This document shows positions 1-12,225 of a stretch of DNA of 64,000 bases, piece after piece. Positions within the stretch are counted from its first letter, which is position 1. Each line of letters opens with the position of its first letter. The DNA lies in contig CATKHW010000559.1 in NCBI GenBank assembly GCA_949752795.1, positions 1 through 64,000 on the forward strand, written 5' to 3'. The DNA is from Hyperoodon ampullatus. Lineage: Eukaryota > Chordata > Mammalia > Artiodactyla > Ziphiidae. The notes beneath the pieces were generated by a model. The model was not told the DNA's origin. It was given only the letters and a program-made list of their open reading frames with translations, and ran no database searches. A program made the translations under genes and the position numbers.

Positions 1-252
1 CTTTCCATGTTTTAATTGACTTTACTCCCTGACTTGTTTGCTTGCAAAAGCCTTCAGAAAATACCAAGAATCTACATCATTGGGCAGTTTGCACAGCAAC
101 ATGAGTGGAAATGCTCTTGTCACACTGCTTGGTTTCTCTGTCCCACCATGCAAAGCACCACCTCTTGTCCGCCCTCCTTGGAAGGGGGCCAGTGCCCACC
201 CTGAGCTCAATCCCTGGGGTAGATCTCTTGGTTCTGTCTTCACTGTATGCAG

Positions 253-512
253 TGTTTCTTGCCCAGCACACAGAAACAGGGCTGGCACAAGCAATGGAAG
301 ACACACTTTCTACAGAGAAGGACATTTCGTTTCCTTAGCACAGAATCTGATAGTGAATATTAGCCTCAAAGGAGAAAGGTGGAGTGAATTTCCTCCATCT
401 ACTCCTGGAGGCTCCTTCTTCCTCAGAATCCTCCAGAACTGGGTGTGGCATGTGGGTACAAGCATGGGCTCCCTGCAAATGGAGGAGTCCTGCGTAGCAC
501 TAGGTGCTTCAG
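253..512 (+). pseudogene. Candidate plus-strand exon in U1, broken
   Basis: One base is missing in the tacagagaagg stretch near 315, which shifts the frame, and the donor-like gtaagg has become ctaagg after 512. Confidence 0.25.
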
Positions 513-702
513 CTAAGGGGGTAGGACTCATCCCGAGTCTCTAATAGGAAACAGTTAGAATGAGGGAAGTGGCAGAGAGATGTATCATAACCATTCAGAA
601 TGCTATGAGACCTACTAAGAGATGAGATTTCTTATTAAATGAAGTTGTAATTGACCCAGTAGTAGGGACGCTAAAACCCAGTTTTGTTCACTAAGAATCC
701 AG

Positions 703-900
703 CCATGGAGCAACTAAACCCGTGCACCACAACTACTAAGCCTGTGCTCTAGAGCCCGCAAGTCACAACTACTGAGCCCAGGTGCCACAACTATTGAAGC
801 CCATGCACCTAGAGCCCGTGGTCTGGAATAACCGCAGCGAACGAAATGAGAAGCCCGTGCAGTGAAACGAAGATCCAACACAGCCAAAAGAAAAAAAAAA
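703..900 (+). mobile_element. CHR-1-like SINE, 5'-truncated, in U1
   Basis: The body has the repeated phrases of the CHR-1 family (gagcaacta, gtgcaccacaactact, ctagagcccg, gagaagcccg) and ends in poly-A. The element is flanked by a 10-base target duplication, aagaatccag at 693-702 and aagaatctag at 901-910 (one mismatch). It starts inside the family consensus, so it was 5'-truncated when inserted. It predates duplication of the units because every unit has it at the same site. Confidence 0.85.
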
Positions 901-1318
901 AAGAATCTAGTAAACATTTGCCTGGGTTGTGATAGGATTTGTTTTCCAGGTTAAATGAGGCTCAATTGGTATAAAATCAATGCACACACTGAAAGTGTAC
1001 AGTTTATTTATTTTTATATCCATACCCATTCATGATGCAGTGTGGAAGGGAATATTTTTTAGACAGTTGGCACCAGTAACAGTGATGTTTATGGGAACGT
1101 AAATCAAGGGAAACACAACACAAAATGTTCACATACACACACAGAATCATACCACTCATTTCACATACAGACACACTCAGTCTCATGCACACAAACATAC
1201 AACACCTAACTGTAATACAGCTTCATACTGGGACTATAGTAATTGGTCACATTACTTGTAAATCACTTTCTATCACCAGGACACCTACTCTCATTCCCAG
1301 CACAAATTTGGAATCAGT

Positions 1319-1654
1319 TTGCCCTCTACACTAAAACCAGCAAGAATGTCCCACTTTCTCATCTTCAAAGTTCTTCCTCCCCAAGTGACTGATTCCAGAA
1401 TACATACCGTTTTCACGTTCTGTGAAGGCCACCTGCAATTACAGAAGAGAAAACACTATGAGGATAAGATCACAGTGATGCTCAGGTCTTTTGTTCATTT
1501 GGTGACAGGAGGAAACCTCAAAAGAAACAGTGGTCCAGGGAACCCAGCAAGGGTTATCAGAGCAAACCTACTCAGTCTGAAAGGCAAGAACTTTGCTGGG
1601 AGGATGGAACTTCCAAGTCCATTTAGGTTGGAAATTACAGAATTCTTTTCCTAG
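1319..1654 (+). other. Recurrent 111-residue open frame in block c, U1
   Basis: It has the same length in all six units that have block c. The in-frame sequence reads back past the first Met to an acceptor-like site (ctttctatcaccag, near 1278). The frame is basic and has no motif, signal or membrane segment that I recognise. Differences among copies are mostly amino-acid changing (HLVTGGNLKRNSG here, HLLTVENLIRNSG in others), which argues against strong constraint. A minus-strand 25-nt exon-like segment (1408-1432) lies inside it. Confidence 0.2.
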
Positions 1655-1894
1655 AGGAAAAATCGCTGCAGGAGAGAGAGCTCCGTACTCTACAGGCTGT
1701 AATGGATGCTGTCAATTTTAATGTCTTGTGGAATCAGGCACCATGATTTGGTAATAGGCTCTCACTCCACATTCTCCCAACCAAGGGAATTGTATGTATC
1801 TAGAAGGAGTACCCACAAATATTCATAACTTAAATCTATTGAAAGAGAAATAAAGCAATATTTCTATCTCAGACCAGGAAAAATCCAGCTTACC

Positions 1895-2122
1895 TTGATT
1901 TTCCACGGAGGCTTTTCGTCTGTCCTATCACGGTGGAGGTCAACCGCCACATCCTCAGGGAGAGCTGGAGGGACACAGAGTAACTGTCAGGACACTGGTG
2001 ATGCTGCTCAGCAATTACTCAGGGGCTTTCTTCTCGATGAGGACATGGGGTGGTGTGTATGGATGTGGGAGGTTAGTAAGTGTGGGCTGAGCTGGTGTTC
2101 GGCCATCCTCTTTGGGGGATGA
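1895..2122 (+). other. Recurrent 75-residue open frame in block d, U1
   Basis: The same length recurs at 9433-9660, 25675-25902, 36563-36790, 52809-53036 and 63701-63928. It contains GGTQSNCQDTG and a tryptophan-rich run (GWCVWMWEVSKCGLSW). An acceptor-like tract (cttctgtcctatcacggtgcag in U2) and a donor-like gtaagtg lie inside it. The first 15 residues vary freely between copies. I recognise no family. The minus-strand exon-like segment at 1894-1964 overlaps its start. Confidence 0.2.
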
Positions 2123-3305
2123 AGGAAGGCAAAGGACAAGAGGAAGGAAATGAAAACAGAGCTTTGGCTTTCTAGCTAAGGGGAGCCTAATCAGAAGGGA
2201 AGGGTCGATCTAAAAAATGGTAAACACTAAAATGCATGCTCTGTTTCAATGACACAGACCCATGATTCATGCTTTGAGCTTCTGCTAAATTGCCAATGTC
2301 TCTTGATTTTTCCCGGATCACTCTTTCCCCAGCATCCACAATGCCAGCTACTGCATTTATCATGTCTTCTGTTGTATAATATTTTATACTTGATTAACAG
2401 CAACCTGTATTAAAGGACTGAATTCAATCCTAGACAAAATATGCTATATTTTTTGACTAATCACTTGTCTTAAAGAAAATGAAATACACAAGATTTGACA
2501 AACCTGAAATCCTACCATTTAGATACAGCCACTATCAATCGTATCATATTTTTCTCCCAGTCTTTGTTTTCTATACAATGTATGTATGCCCACTGAGTCA
2601 GGGGCTGTCCATAGTCTAGGAAGCTGTTCCATAAGTGGCACACTTCGTTATGAAGAGGGAGCCCGGACTGAGCACAGCCTGTCTCTAACCCAGCTGTGCA
2701 GGAGAAGTGTACAGGCTAAAAGTCAGGTTCCACTTTGTATCCTTGGGTGTGGGCTACAGGAATTGACCAATGCTATGGCTCATGTTAATGTTATCCAATA
2801 CAATAAAATAGCTCCCTGATTCTTATCTGCTTTTCGCCTTGTTTAAGCAATGACACCAGCACTGACAGATATGACCTGCACTGTATACATGAGGTCTCAC
2901 ACCTCTCAGAATCTTTGAGCTGACCAGGAGAATGCAGGTCTTGAGGTGAATTTCACATTAATGACTGTGCCAAAGTCAACTGATAAGCCCACCCATAGCT
3001 GCGCTGGATTCTGTGACCACTAAGGCCACCTGATGGACAAGGTCTGGACCTTTGGAGATGCTAGTACTTCCAGCCAAGGATACGGATGCAGGGACTCCCT
3101 TGCTCCATGACTGAGGATCCCTTGGCTGAGTGGTAAGTGCAGGTCAGGGATCCAGAGCACCCACTTTGGGACCCACCCCTGGGTTCTCAGTTTGGCTTTT
3201 CCACTTAGGAGGTCAAGAGCTTAGAACATTTATCTCTGCACCATCTCCTTCTGAGGAAAAGGAATATTAACCGAATCTGTGCAACTGCTGTGTTGCGGGA
3301 AAAAT
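1965..3305. other. Unit-specific non-repeat block d/e, U1
   Basis: Apart from the end of the 75-residue frame, I see no recognisable gene or mobile element here. It includes an AT-rich stretch (2380-2580) and a segment (2590-2720) whose minus strand is open for about 58 codons. The same block is at about 9503-10849, 25745-27106, 36633-37979 and 52879-54240, and starts again after 63770. Confidence 0.6.
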
Positions 3306-4440
3306 ATGCAACCAACTTCACAAAACAAGTAAGGGTCCTGTGCCTGAGCTAACATTAGGTACTTCAAAACAACTCCATAAGTCTCTTAGCCCCTTAGAGC
3401 GGATGAAAGCAATATTAGAGTTAAAAGTAACTTCTCCCAATTCCCTCATTCTGGAATACAGAAACAAAATTCTACAGCAGAGGAAGCCTCATAAACACAC
3501 AGCACCTGCCAGGGTTTACCCCAGCCCTGGAAGAACTGGGAAGGATAAGACCAAGGCAGGCATGAGGAAAGGTCAGAGGGTAGGCAGGACTGGGGTGTGG
3601 GGAGCAGGGGCAGGGTTGTCTGGACGGAGAAGTGGGTTGTAAGAAGAGCAGTGACCCTGGGTCCTGCTGCCCTGAGTCTCTGTCCTGGGCCTGGTCTACC
3701 CCAGGAGACCAGGTCAGCAGGGCTGTCAAAGCAAGTGTGTCAAGAAGCCCAGCAGCCCCTTCACACAGCCCTCTAGAATTAATGCCGCCCATGGAGGGTC
3801 TCTAGGGGCAGCTGGACGTGGACCCCTCTCAAATGGAAGCATGTCAGCACATCAGCCTTGGGAGGTGCTGAGGGTGAAATGAGGAGACTGAGCACATGCA
3901 GTGATCCCAAAGCACGTGTTCTGTGACTCTTCCACCTCTGGGAGCGAGCTTTCCATGAGGAATAAACAGTGAGGACAAAAGTAAGATGAAGCTACAAGTC
4001 CTGAAATTGTAGAGGGAGAGAGTTCAAGTCTCATCCACCACCTGACACTGACTATAAGAACTTGTTCTCCAGTGTCAAGTGACTATGAGAGCTTTGTTCC
4101 CACTAGGATATGGGCATCATACGTGAATGTAAAAAGGAAACCAAAATCCCTGGTGCTAAATACACTCCAGGTATCAAACAGAAACGAACCTTTCATCTTT
4201 GGCAGTGAAAAAGCAATGAAAGAGTAGTCTTGTGAGAAAGAACATTTCTGAATGGCAAAGCAAGAAAAGATGACTATAAGCACAGTACAGTCAAAGGACA
4301 TGGACACAATAATTCTATCATATCATTAAAATTTGGAAAGAACAAATCAGAATTCTACACATATTTCCTCCTTCTTCCTGATTTCATATTCACCTTCCTT
4401 AGTTTCTAAAGGAGTGGGTGGAACCCAAGTGTTCTAGGAA
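3306..4440. other. Block f/g, duplicated within long units
   Basis: Starts at caaccaacttcacaaaacaag and runs through a G-rich middle (3540-3640). It occurs twice in each long unit: as f-g1 (10850-12000, 27107-28250, 37980-39130, 54240-55390) and f-g2 (14055-15200, 30308-31440, 41184-42340, 57445-58580). It occurs once in short units (19415-20560, 46549-47690). A leader-like minus-strand frame in the middle is broken by indels in several copies. No gene recognised. Confidence 0.6.
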
Positions 4441-4814
4441 TTGTCTCGCTTTAGATCCTACCTGAGAGTTGTTCCCTATGTGAATCGTCATCAGCATCAC
4501 AGCAATGTATGCTCTCCACGATGCATTCTGTACAAACACAACCATGAGCATAAAGTTAGTAAACAAGTTGACGCACCCATTTCTCCTGCTCGACTTGCTG
4601 GCTCACACAGCATCACCCTGGTCTTCCCTCCACGTTCTCAGACCTCCCCTGTGCTCTGTGCAGACAGAGTCCTTCAATATGATACTGATCATAGTTGAAA
4701 ATTTCAAATGAGGGAGAGATGCTGAGAAAATCACCTTTCGACCCCTCACTTCTATAGACCCACTTATAACTTTCACCGTCAACCTTAACAACCTGAAATT
4801 CCAGATGTTATAGA

Positions 4815-4961
4815 CACACTTGAAATATGGCTAGTGTGACCAAGCAATTGTGTTTTTTTTTGCATTTTTTAATAGAATGAGCTAACTATTGTTTGAACTA
4901 AATTAATTATAAATAGACACATTTGGTTAGTGGCTACCACACTGGGAAGCTCAGCTCTAAG
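4815..4961. mobile_element. hAT-Charlie-like DNA transposon remnant in U1
   Basis: The text cacacttgaaatatggctag, an AT-rich middle, then ggttagtggctaccacactgg and a cagctctaag end resemble the terminal part of non-autonomous hAT-Charlie elements (the 'acttgaaatgtggctagt ... gtggctaccatattgg' type). It is old and diverged. It is present before both L1-A and, in decayed form, before the LTR-like insertion, so it predates the oldest duplication. Confidence 0.55.
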
Positions 4962-5327
4962 AAATCCAAAGATGAGAAAGAGGCAACCAGCGACCCTTCC
5001 CCTGGTTGTTCTTTACTGCAGAAAATATGATGGCCTGATCTCATCATTCGTATGTCCGTATATCTTGGGCTTTTGGACCCACGCCAGGCATTGGGAGAGT
5101 CCTTGTGGACACTGAAATAGTACAGTCAACACTCAGATCCAAGAGGAATTCCCAGCAAGGGGCCCACTTGTAGACAGAGGTGAAGGGCTTGGCCCAGTAA
5201 ACCTGTATTAGACATAACCAGAGAGTAGGTGCAGGGGGAGGGAGGGATTTCACTCTCTCCATGAGTCCATCCTTCTCACTCCTGAATCTAGAAGACCTGA
5301 GGAAGGCAGTGGAAAAGTCCCCGTAGG

Positions 5328-6846
5328 AGGTGAAAATTTGTATACTGAAAACTACAGGATATCGGGAAAGAAATTAAAGAAGAGACAAGTAATTGGAATG
5401 ACATACCATGTTCATAGACTGGATTATTAAATACTGTTGGCATTTCTATACTACATAAAGTGATGTACACATATATCGCAACAACCCACATAATTCCATG
5501 TCATTATTATAGAAGTGGACAGAATCCTAAAATACATACGGAACCACCCCCGCAATTAGATAAAAAAAAATCTTGAGAGCAAAGAGCAATGATGGAGATT
5601 AACACTTCCTGAACTCAAAACACATAACAATGCCACAGTAGTCAAAACAGTCTGCTACTGGCATCAAGACAGTGAGACAGACCAATGAAATATAATAGAG
5701 AGACCCCGAATTATTGCACATATATATGGCCAACTGATCTGTGCCAAAGTTCTAAGATTACCAAGTGAAGAAAGGATAGTCTCTTCAACAATCAACAGAA
5801 TGAAAAGGCAACCTATAGGATGGGAGGAAATATGTGTAAACCTTGTATCTGAATAAGAGACCAATATCCAAAATATATAAGAATCTACTACGAGTCAATT
5901 TCAGAAAAACAGCGGACAAATAACTGAGTTTAAAAATGGGTAAAAAGCTTCACTAGACATTTCTCCATAAAGATATACAAGTGGTCAATCTACATATGAA
6001 AATTTGCTCAACATCGCTAAGCATCAGGGAAATGGAAATCAAGGCACAAGGAGATATCACTCACACCTGTTAGGATGTGTATTATAAAAAGACAATTAGG
6101 GCTTCCCTGGTGGCACAGTGGTTGAGAGTCCGCCTGCCGATGCAGGGGACACTGCAAAAAAAAAAAAAAAAAAAGAAAGAAAATTAATGGATGCTGGCAA
6201 AGATGTGAAAAAGTGGAACTTCTGTACACTGTTTTGTACCCTGCAGTAATGTAAAATGGCGTAGCCATTATGGAAAACAGAATGGAGGTCCCCCCAAAAT
6301 TAATAAGAGAACTATCATAAAATCCAGCAATCACTCATTTAGGTGTATATACAAAGGAGATAAAACAAGAATGTTCAAGAGATATCTACAATATCATGTC
6401 CATTGCAGCATTATACACAATAGAGGAAAACTGCCTAGTTTCCATGGGAAGGTGAATTAATAAAAAAATGTGGTGTATACATACAGTGGAATGTCATTCA
6501 GTCTTTGAAAAAGAAGGAAATCCTCCCATTTGCAGCAACACGAAAGAACTTGGAGGACATTTGTAAGAGTGAAGTAAGCCAGTCACAGAAGGTCAAAAAC
6601 TGAAAGAAAACTCCGAGAAGCAGAGAGTAGAAGGGTGGTTCCAAGAGCTGGCAGGAGGTTGACATGGGAAGTCTCTGTTCAATGGTTAGAATGTGTTATT
6701 TCAAAATGGAAAAGTTCTAGACACATGCTGTACAACAAGGAGCATGTAGTCCACAGGACTCACTGGACATTTCAAAACTTGTTAAGAAGTTGGATTTCAT
6801 CGTATGTGTACTTTTACAACAATAACATATACATATGTAAAATAAA
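5328..6846 (+). mobile_element. LINE-1 3' fragment L1-A in U1
   Basis: The text follows mammalian L1 ORF2 C-terminal sequence (tatactgaaaactac, cctaaaatacatatgg, catttctccataaag, ttgcagcattatacacaat) and then the 3' UTR (ggtggttccaagagctgg, tacaacaataacatat). It is a dead 5'-truncated copy with stops and frameshifts. About 390 bases of ORF2 known from the family are missing between cttcaacaatc and aacagaatgaaaag. A CHR-2 SINE remnant interrupts it at 6099. L1-B has the same internal gap, so both come from one insertion that was later duplicated. Confidence 0.9.
6099..6174 (+). mobile_element. CHR-2-type SINE in U1 L1-A, internally deleted
   Basis: The 5' end (ggcttccctggtggcacagtgg) and the end (tgcaaaa plus poly-A) are present, but about 140 middle bases, including the B-box, are gone. 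The break joins gggacac to tgcaaaa. The other six L1-A copies keep the middle. Confidence 0.85.
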
Positions 6847-7530
6847 TACAAAGTGGAAAAAGGGGAAAAAAGAAGAAAAATAAGGAAAGGGATTCAACAG
6901 AGGGAAAGAAGAAAGGAGGAAGGGTCTCGAATGTACACAGGTATCAGGAGATAATGGGAGAGAAGCTCCTCTCCCCAGGCTTTAAAGAAGACATCTCTCC
7001 AGAGTTCACTCCAGCAAGAGGGGGATGTCCTTTCTCTTCCCCATTCAACCAGAAGCGCCAATAGCATCCTAAGTGTGGCCCAGGCTGTGCTCAGGTGGAC
7101 ACTTTTCCTTGATCTCTAAACCAACCACCACTGACTCCCCATGGCTCAGGTGCCCTTCCTCTATCTCCTTCCACTTCTCTAAAGCATTTCCCTCTTCAAG
7201 TCCAGCCAGAGGCTCCAATCCTGTCCTCACACGTGGGGTCCACTGGGCGGGTCTCTGAGTTCTTAAGAGCCTCACTGTGAGTAGCAGGCACTGAATCGCA
7301 CACCAGGGTTCCCCTCAGCACCATCAGCAAACTACGACCTAGGGATTGAGGATTTCTAGAACAACTTTACTCACAGACAGTCTCTTGGGTAAACAAGTGA
7401 CATTTTACAATCAAGCATTTTCAGTTTTTTCTTTGGTGCGGAAAATATTAACACATATAAGGCAATCATATTCTATTCAAGTATGTATTTCTCAAAGGAC
7501 TCACTATTGAAAAAAAATTTTTAAGTATAA
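6847..7530. other. Unit tail between L1-A and the next unit, U1
   Basis: A-rich purine run (about 6850-6920), then about 500 bases of unique text kept in every unit (17733-18416, 23093-23776, 33981-34662, 44867-45550, 50227-50910, 61117-61799). Small open frames exist on both strands, with no recognisable product. The junction to the next unit has no visible target duplication. Confidence 0.6.
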
Positions 7531-7782
7531 GTTTCCATGTTTTAATCGACTTTACTCCCAGACTTGTTTGCTTGCAAAAGCCTTTAGAAAATACCAAGAA
7601 CCTACATCATCTGGCAGTTTGCACAGCAACATGAATGGAGATCCTCTTGTCACACTGCTTGGTTTCTCTGTCCCACCATGCAAAGCACAACATCCTGTCT
7701 GCCTTCCTGGGAAGGGAGCAATTGCCCACCGTGAGCTCAATCCATGGAGTAGATCTCTTGGTTCTGTCTTCACTGTATGCAG

Positions 7783-8044
7783 TGTTTCTTGCCCAGCACA
7801 CAGAAACACGGCCGACACAGGTGATGGAAGACACATTTTCCACAGGAGAAGGACATTTCGTTTCCTAAGCACAGAATCCGATAGTGAATATTAGCCTCAA
7901 AGGAGAAAGGTGGAGTGAATTTTCTCCATCTACTCCTGGTGGCTCCTTCTTTCTCGGACTCTTCCAGAACTGGGTGTGGCATGTGGGTACAAGCATGGGC
8001 TCCCTGCAAAAGGAAGGAGGCCTGCCTAGCACTAGGTGCTTCAG
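7783..8044 (+). pseudogene. Candidate plus-strand exon in U2, broken
   Basis: The splice-like ends are intact, but a change to tttcctaagcac near 7865 makes an in-frame stop in the frame open in U3-U8. Confidence 0.25.
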
Positions 8045-8234
8045 GTAAGGGGGGAGGACTCATCCCGAGGCTCTAATAGGAAACAGTTAGAATGAGGGAA
8101 GTGGCAGAAAGATGTATCATAACCATTCAGAATACTAAGAGACCTACTAAGAGATGAGATTTCTTATTAAATGCAGTTGTAATTGACCCAGTAGTAGGGA
8201 TACTGAAACCCAGTTTTGTTCGTTAAGAATCCAG

Positions 8235-8438
8235 CCAGGAAGCAAGTACGTCCGTGCAACACAACAACTAAGCCTGTGCCCTAGAGCCTGAAAATCACAA
8301 CTACTGAGCGCACGTGCCACAACTATTGTAGCCCATGCACCTAGAGCCCATGCTCTGGAGCAAGAGAAGCCACTGAAATGAGAAGCCTGCGCACTGCAAC
8401 GAAGAGACAACACAGGCAAAAAAAAAAAAAAAAAAAAA
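8235..8438 (+). mobile_element. CHR-1-like SINE in U2
   Basis: Same insertion. Target duplications aagaatccag at 8225-8234 and 8439-8448 are identical. The body is the most diverged copy (ggaagcaagtacgtccg near its start). Confidence 0.85.
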
Positions 8439-8856
8439 AAGAATCCAGTAAACATTTGCCTGGGTGGTGATAGGATTTGTTTTCCAGGTTAAATGAGGCT
8501 CACTTGGTATAAAATCAATGCACACACTGTAAGTGTACAGTTTATTTACTTTTATATCCATACCTATTCATGATGCAGTGGTGATGGGAATATTTTCTAG
8601 AAAGTTGGCACCAGTAACAGTGATGTTTATGGGAACATAAATCAAGGGAAACACAACACAAAAAGTTCACATACACACACAGAATCATACCACTCATTTC
8701 ACATACAGACACACCCAGTCTCATGCACACAAACCTACACCACCTAACCGTAATACAGCTTCTTCCTGGGACTATAGTAATTGGTCACATTACTTGTAAA
8801 TCACTTTCTATCACCAGGACACCTACTCTCATTCCCAGCACAAATTTGGAATAAGT

Positions 8857-9192
8857 TTGCCCTCTACACTAAAACCAGCAAGAATGTCCCACTTTCTCAT
8901 CTTCAAAGTTCTTCCTCCCCAAGTGACTGATTCCAGAATACATACCGTTTTCACGTTCTGTGAAGGCCACCTGCAATTACAGAAGAGAAAACACTATGAG
9001 GATAAGATCACAGTGATGCTCAGGTCTTTTGTTCATTTGCTGACAGTAGAAAACGTGATAAGAAACAGTGGTCCAGGGAACCCAGCAAGGGTTATCAGAG
9101 CAAACCTACTCAGGCTGAAAGGCAAGAACTTTGCTGGGAGGATGGAACTTCCAAGTCCATTTAGGTTGGAAATTACAGAATTCTTTTCCTAG
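8857..9192 (+). other. Recurrent 111-residue open frame, U2
   Basis: Intact, with private VENVIRNSG. Confidence 0.2.
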
Positions 9193-12089
9193 AGGAAAAA
9201 TCGCTGCAGGAGAGAGAGCTCCGTACTCTACAGGCTGTAACGGATGCTGTCAATTTTAATGTCCTGTGGAATCAGGCACAATGATTTGATAATAGACTCT
9301 CATTCCACATTCTCCTAACCAAGGGAATTGTATGTATCTAGAAGGAATACTCTCAAATATTCATAACTTAAATCTATTGAAAGAGAAATAAAGCAATATT
9401 TCTATCTCAGACCAGAAAAAATCCAGCTTACTTTGATGATACACAGAGGCTTTTCTTCTGTCCTATCACGGTGCAGGTCAACCGCCACATCCTCAGGGAG
9501 AGCTGGAGGGACACAGAGTAACTGTCAGGACACTGGTGCTGCGGCTCAGGAATTACTCAGGGGCTTTCTTCTCGATGAGGACATGGGGTGGTGTGTATGG
9601 ATGTGGGAGGTTAGTAAGTGTGGGCTGAGCTGGTGTTGGGCCATCCTCTTTGGGGGATGAAGGAAGGCAAAGGACAAGAGGAAGGAAATGAAAACAGAGC
9701 TTTGGCTTTCTAGCTAAGGGGAGCCTAATCAGACGGGAAGGGTCGATCTAAAAAATGGCAAACACTAAAATGCATGCTCTGTTTCAATGACACAGACCCA
9801 TGACCCATCCTGCCTCTTTTGAGCTTCTGCTAAATTGCCACTGTCTCTTGATTTTTCCCAGATCACTCTTTCCCCAGCATCCACAATGCCAGCTACTGTA
9901 TTTATCATGTCTTCTGTTGTATGATATTTTATACTTGATTAACAGCAACCTCCATTAAAGGACTGAATTCAATCCTAGACAAAATATGCTATATTTATTC
10001 ACTAATCACTTGTCTTAAAGAAAATCAAATACACAAGGTTTGACAAAAGTGAAATCCTACCATTTAGATACAGCCACTATCAATCGTATCATATTTTTCT
10101 CCCAGTCTTTGTTTTCTATACAATGTACGTATGCCCACTGAGTCAGGGGCTGTGCATACTCTAGGGAGCTGTTCCATAAGTGGGACACTTCGTTATGAAG
10201 AGGGAGCCCGGACTGAGCACAGCCTGTCTCTAACCCAGCTGTGCAGGAGAAGTGTACAGGCTAACAGTCAGGTTCCGCTTTGAGTCCTTGCGTGTGGGCT
10301 ACAGGAATTGACCAATGCTAAGGCTTATGGTAATGATATCCAATACAATAAAATAGCTCCCTGATTCTTATCTGCTTTTGGCCTTGTTTAAGCAATGACA
10401 ACAGCACTGACAGATATGACCTGTATTGTATACATGGGGTCTCACACCTCTCAGAGTCTGTGAGCTGACCAGGAGAATGCAGGTCCTGATGTGAATTTCA
10501 CATTAATGACTGTGCCAAAGTCAACTGATAAGTCCACCCATAGCTGCCCTGGATTCTGTGACCACTAAGGCCACCTGATAGGCAAGTTCTGGACCTTTGG
10601 AGATGCTAGAACTTCCAGCCAAGGATACGGATGCAGGGACTCCCTTGCTCCATGACTGAGGACCCCTTGGCTAAGTGGTAAGTGCAGGTCAGGGATCCAG
10701 AGCACCCACCCCTGGGTTCTCAGTATGGCTTTTCCACTTAGGAGGTCAAGAGCTTAGAACATTTATCTCTGCACCATCTCCTGAGGAAAAGGAATATTAA
10801 CCAAATCTGGGCAACAGCTGTGTTGAGGGAAGAACATGCAAACAGCTTCACAACCACATAAGGGTCCTGTGCCTGAGCTAACCTTAGGTACTTCAAAACA
10901 ACTCCGTAAGTCTCTTAGCCCCTTAGAGCGGATGAAAGCAATATTAGAGTTAAAAGTAACTTGTCCCAATTCCCTTAGTCTGGAACACTCAAACAAAATT
11001 CTACAGCAGAGGAAGTCTCATAAACACACAGCACCTGCCTGGGTTTACCCCAGCCTTGGAAGAACTGGGAAGGATAAGACCAAGGCAGGCCTGAGGAAAG
11101 GTCAGAGGGTAGGCAGGACTGGGGTGTGGGGAGCAGGGGCAGGGCTGTGTGTGTGGACGGAGAAGTGGGTTGTAAGAAGAGCAGTGACCCTGGGTCCTGC
11201 TGCCCTGAGTCTCTGTCCTGGGCCTGGTCAACACCAGGAGACCAGGTCAGCAGGGCTGTGAAAGCAAGTGTGTAAAGAAGCCCAGCAGCCCCTTCACACA
11301 GCCCTCTAGAATTTCTGCCGCCCATGGAGGGTCTCTAGGGTAGCTGGACGTGGACCCCTCTCAAATGGAAGCATGTCAGCACATCAGCTTTGGGGAAGTT
11401 TTGAGGCTGAGATAAGCTCAAGGAGACTGAGCACATGCAGTGATCCCAGAGCACGAGTTCTGTGACTCATCCATCTCTGGGTCTGTCCTTTACAAGAGGA
11501 ACTAACAGTGAGCACAAAATATGAGGTGAAGCCACAAGCCCTGAAAGTGCAGAGGGAGACAGTTCACTTCTCATCCACCACCTCACCCTTTCTAGAAGAA
11601 CTTGGTCTCAAGTTTCAAGGGCCCATGAGTTTTGACCCACAGGTTCTGTCCATCATAGGTCAATATGCAAAAGAAAACAAACTCTACTGTGCACAATAAC
11701 CTAGATGTGCTAACCAGAAAACAAACTTCCATATTAGGCAGTGACAAGCACAAGAAAGAGCAGCTCATGTGCAAAAGATCAGTTTTGATGAGCAAATCAA
11801 GAAAAGGTTATAGAGCACAGTCACGTCTAAGGACACAATTGCTCTCTATTGTATCATTAAAATGTGAAAAAAACAAGTCAGAACTCTACACATATTTCAT
11901 TCTTCTTTCTGATTTCATATCCACCTTCCTCAGTCTCCAAAGCAGGAGATATAACCCTAAAGTTCCAGGAACCCTCTGCCATTAGATCCTACCTAAGTGT
12001 TGTTCCTACCTGTATCCTTTTCTTTATCACGGCCACAAATGCTATTCAAAGGCAATTCTGTAGAAACACGAATATGAATTTACAAGTCT

Positions 12090-12225
12090 TATGGATACAT
12101 TTAAAATGTGACTAATGTGACTGAGTAATGGGATATTTTATTTTCTTTTATTTTAATACACTGAGTTAATCATTGATTGAATTAAATAAATTATAACAGG
12201 CACATCTAGCTAGTGGCTACCACAC
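12090..12225. mobile_element. hAT-Charlie-like remnant, first-half paralogue, U2
   Basis: Decayed paralogue of the element (aaaatgtgactaatgtgactgag, then agctagtggctaccacac), cut at its right end by the LTR-like insertion. Equivalents are at 28343-28478 (U4), 39215-39354 (U5) and 55480-55615 (U7). Confidence 0.5.

Larger units (their letters stand above)
1..7530. repeat. Tandem unit U1 (7.53 kb, simple monomer form)
   Basis: The start motif ctttccatgttttaat at 1 recurs at 7531, 18417, 23777, 34663, 45551, 50911 and 61800. Contents in order: block a (1-692), CHR-1 SINE (703-900), block c (about 911-1890), block d (about 1890-2150), block e (about 2440-3240), block f (3306-3800), block g2 (3800-4440), block h (4440-4800), hAT remnant (4815-4961), L1-A with a deleted SINE (5328-6846) and a tail (6847-7530). 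It is the only unit with a single f-g-h-L1 section, so I infer that it keeps the ancestral order. It is visibly more diverged than the other units; for example, it has lost the GT after the segment ending at 512. Confidence 0.9.

Noticed and set aside
5328..6846. L1 ORF2 as a coding gene
   Set aside because: Only the C-terminal part remains, with stops, frameshifts, an internal gap and a SINE insertion.
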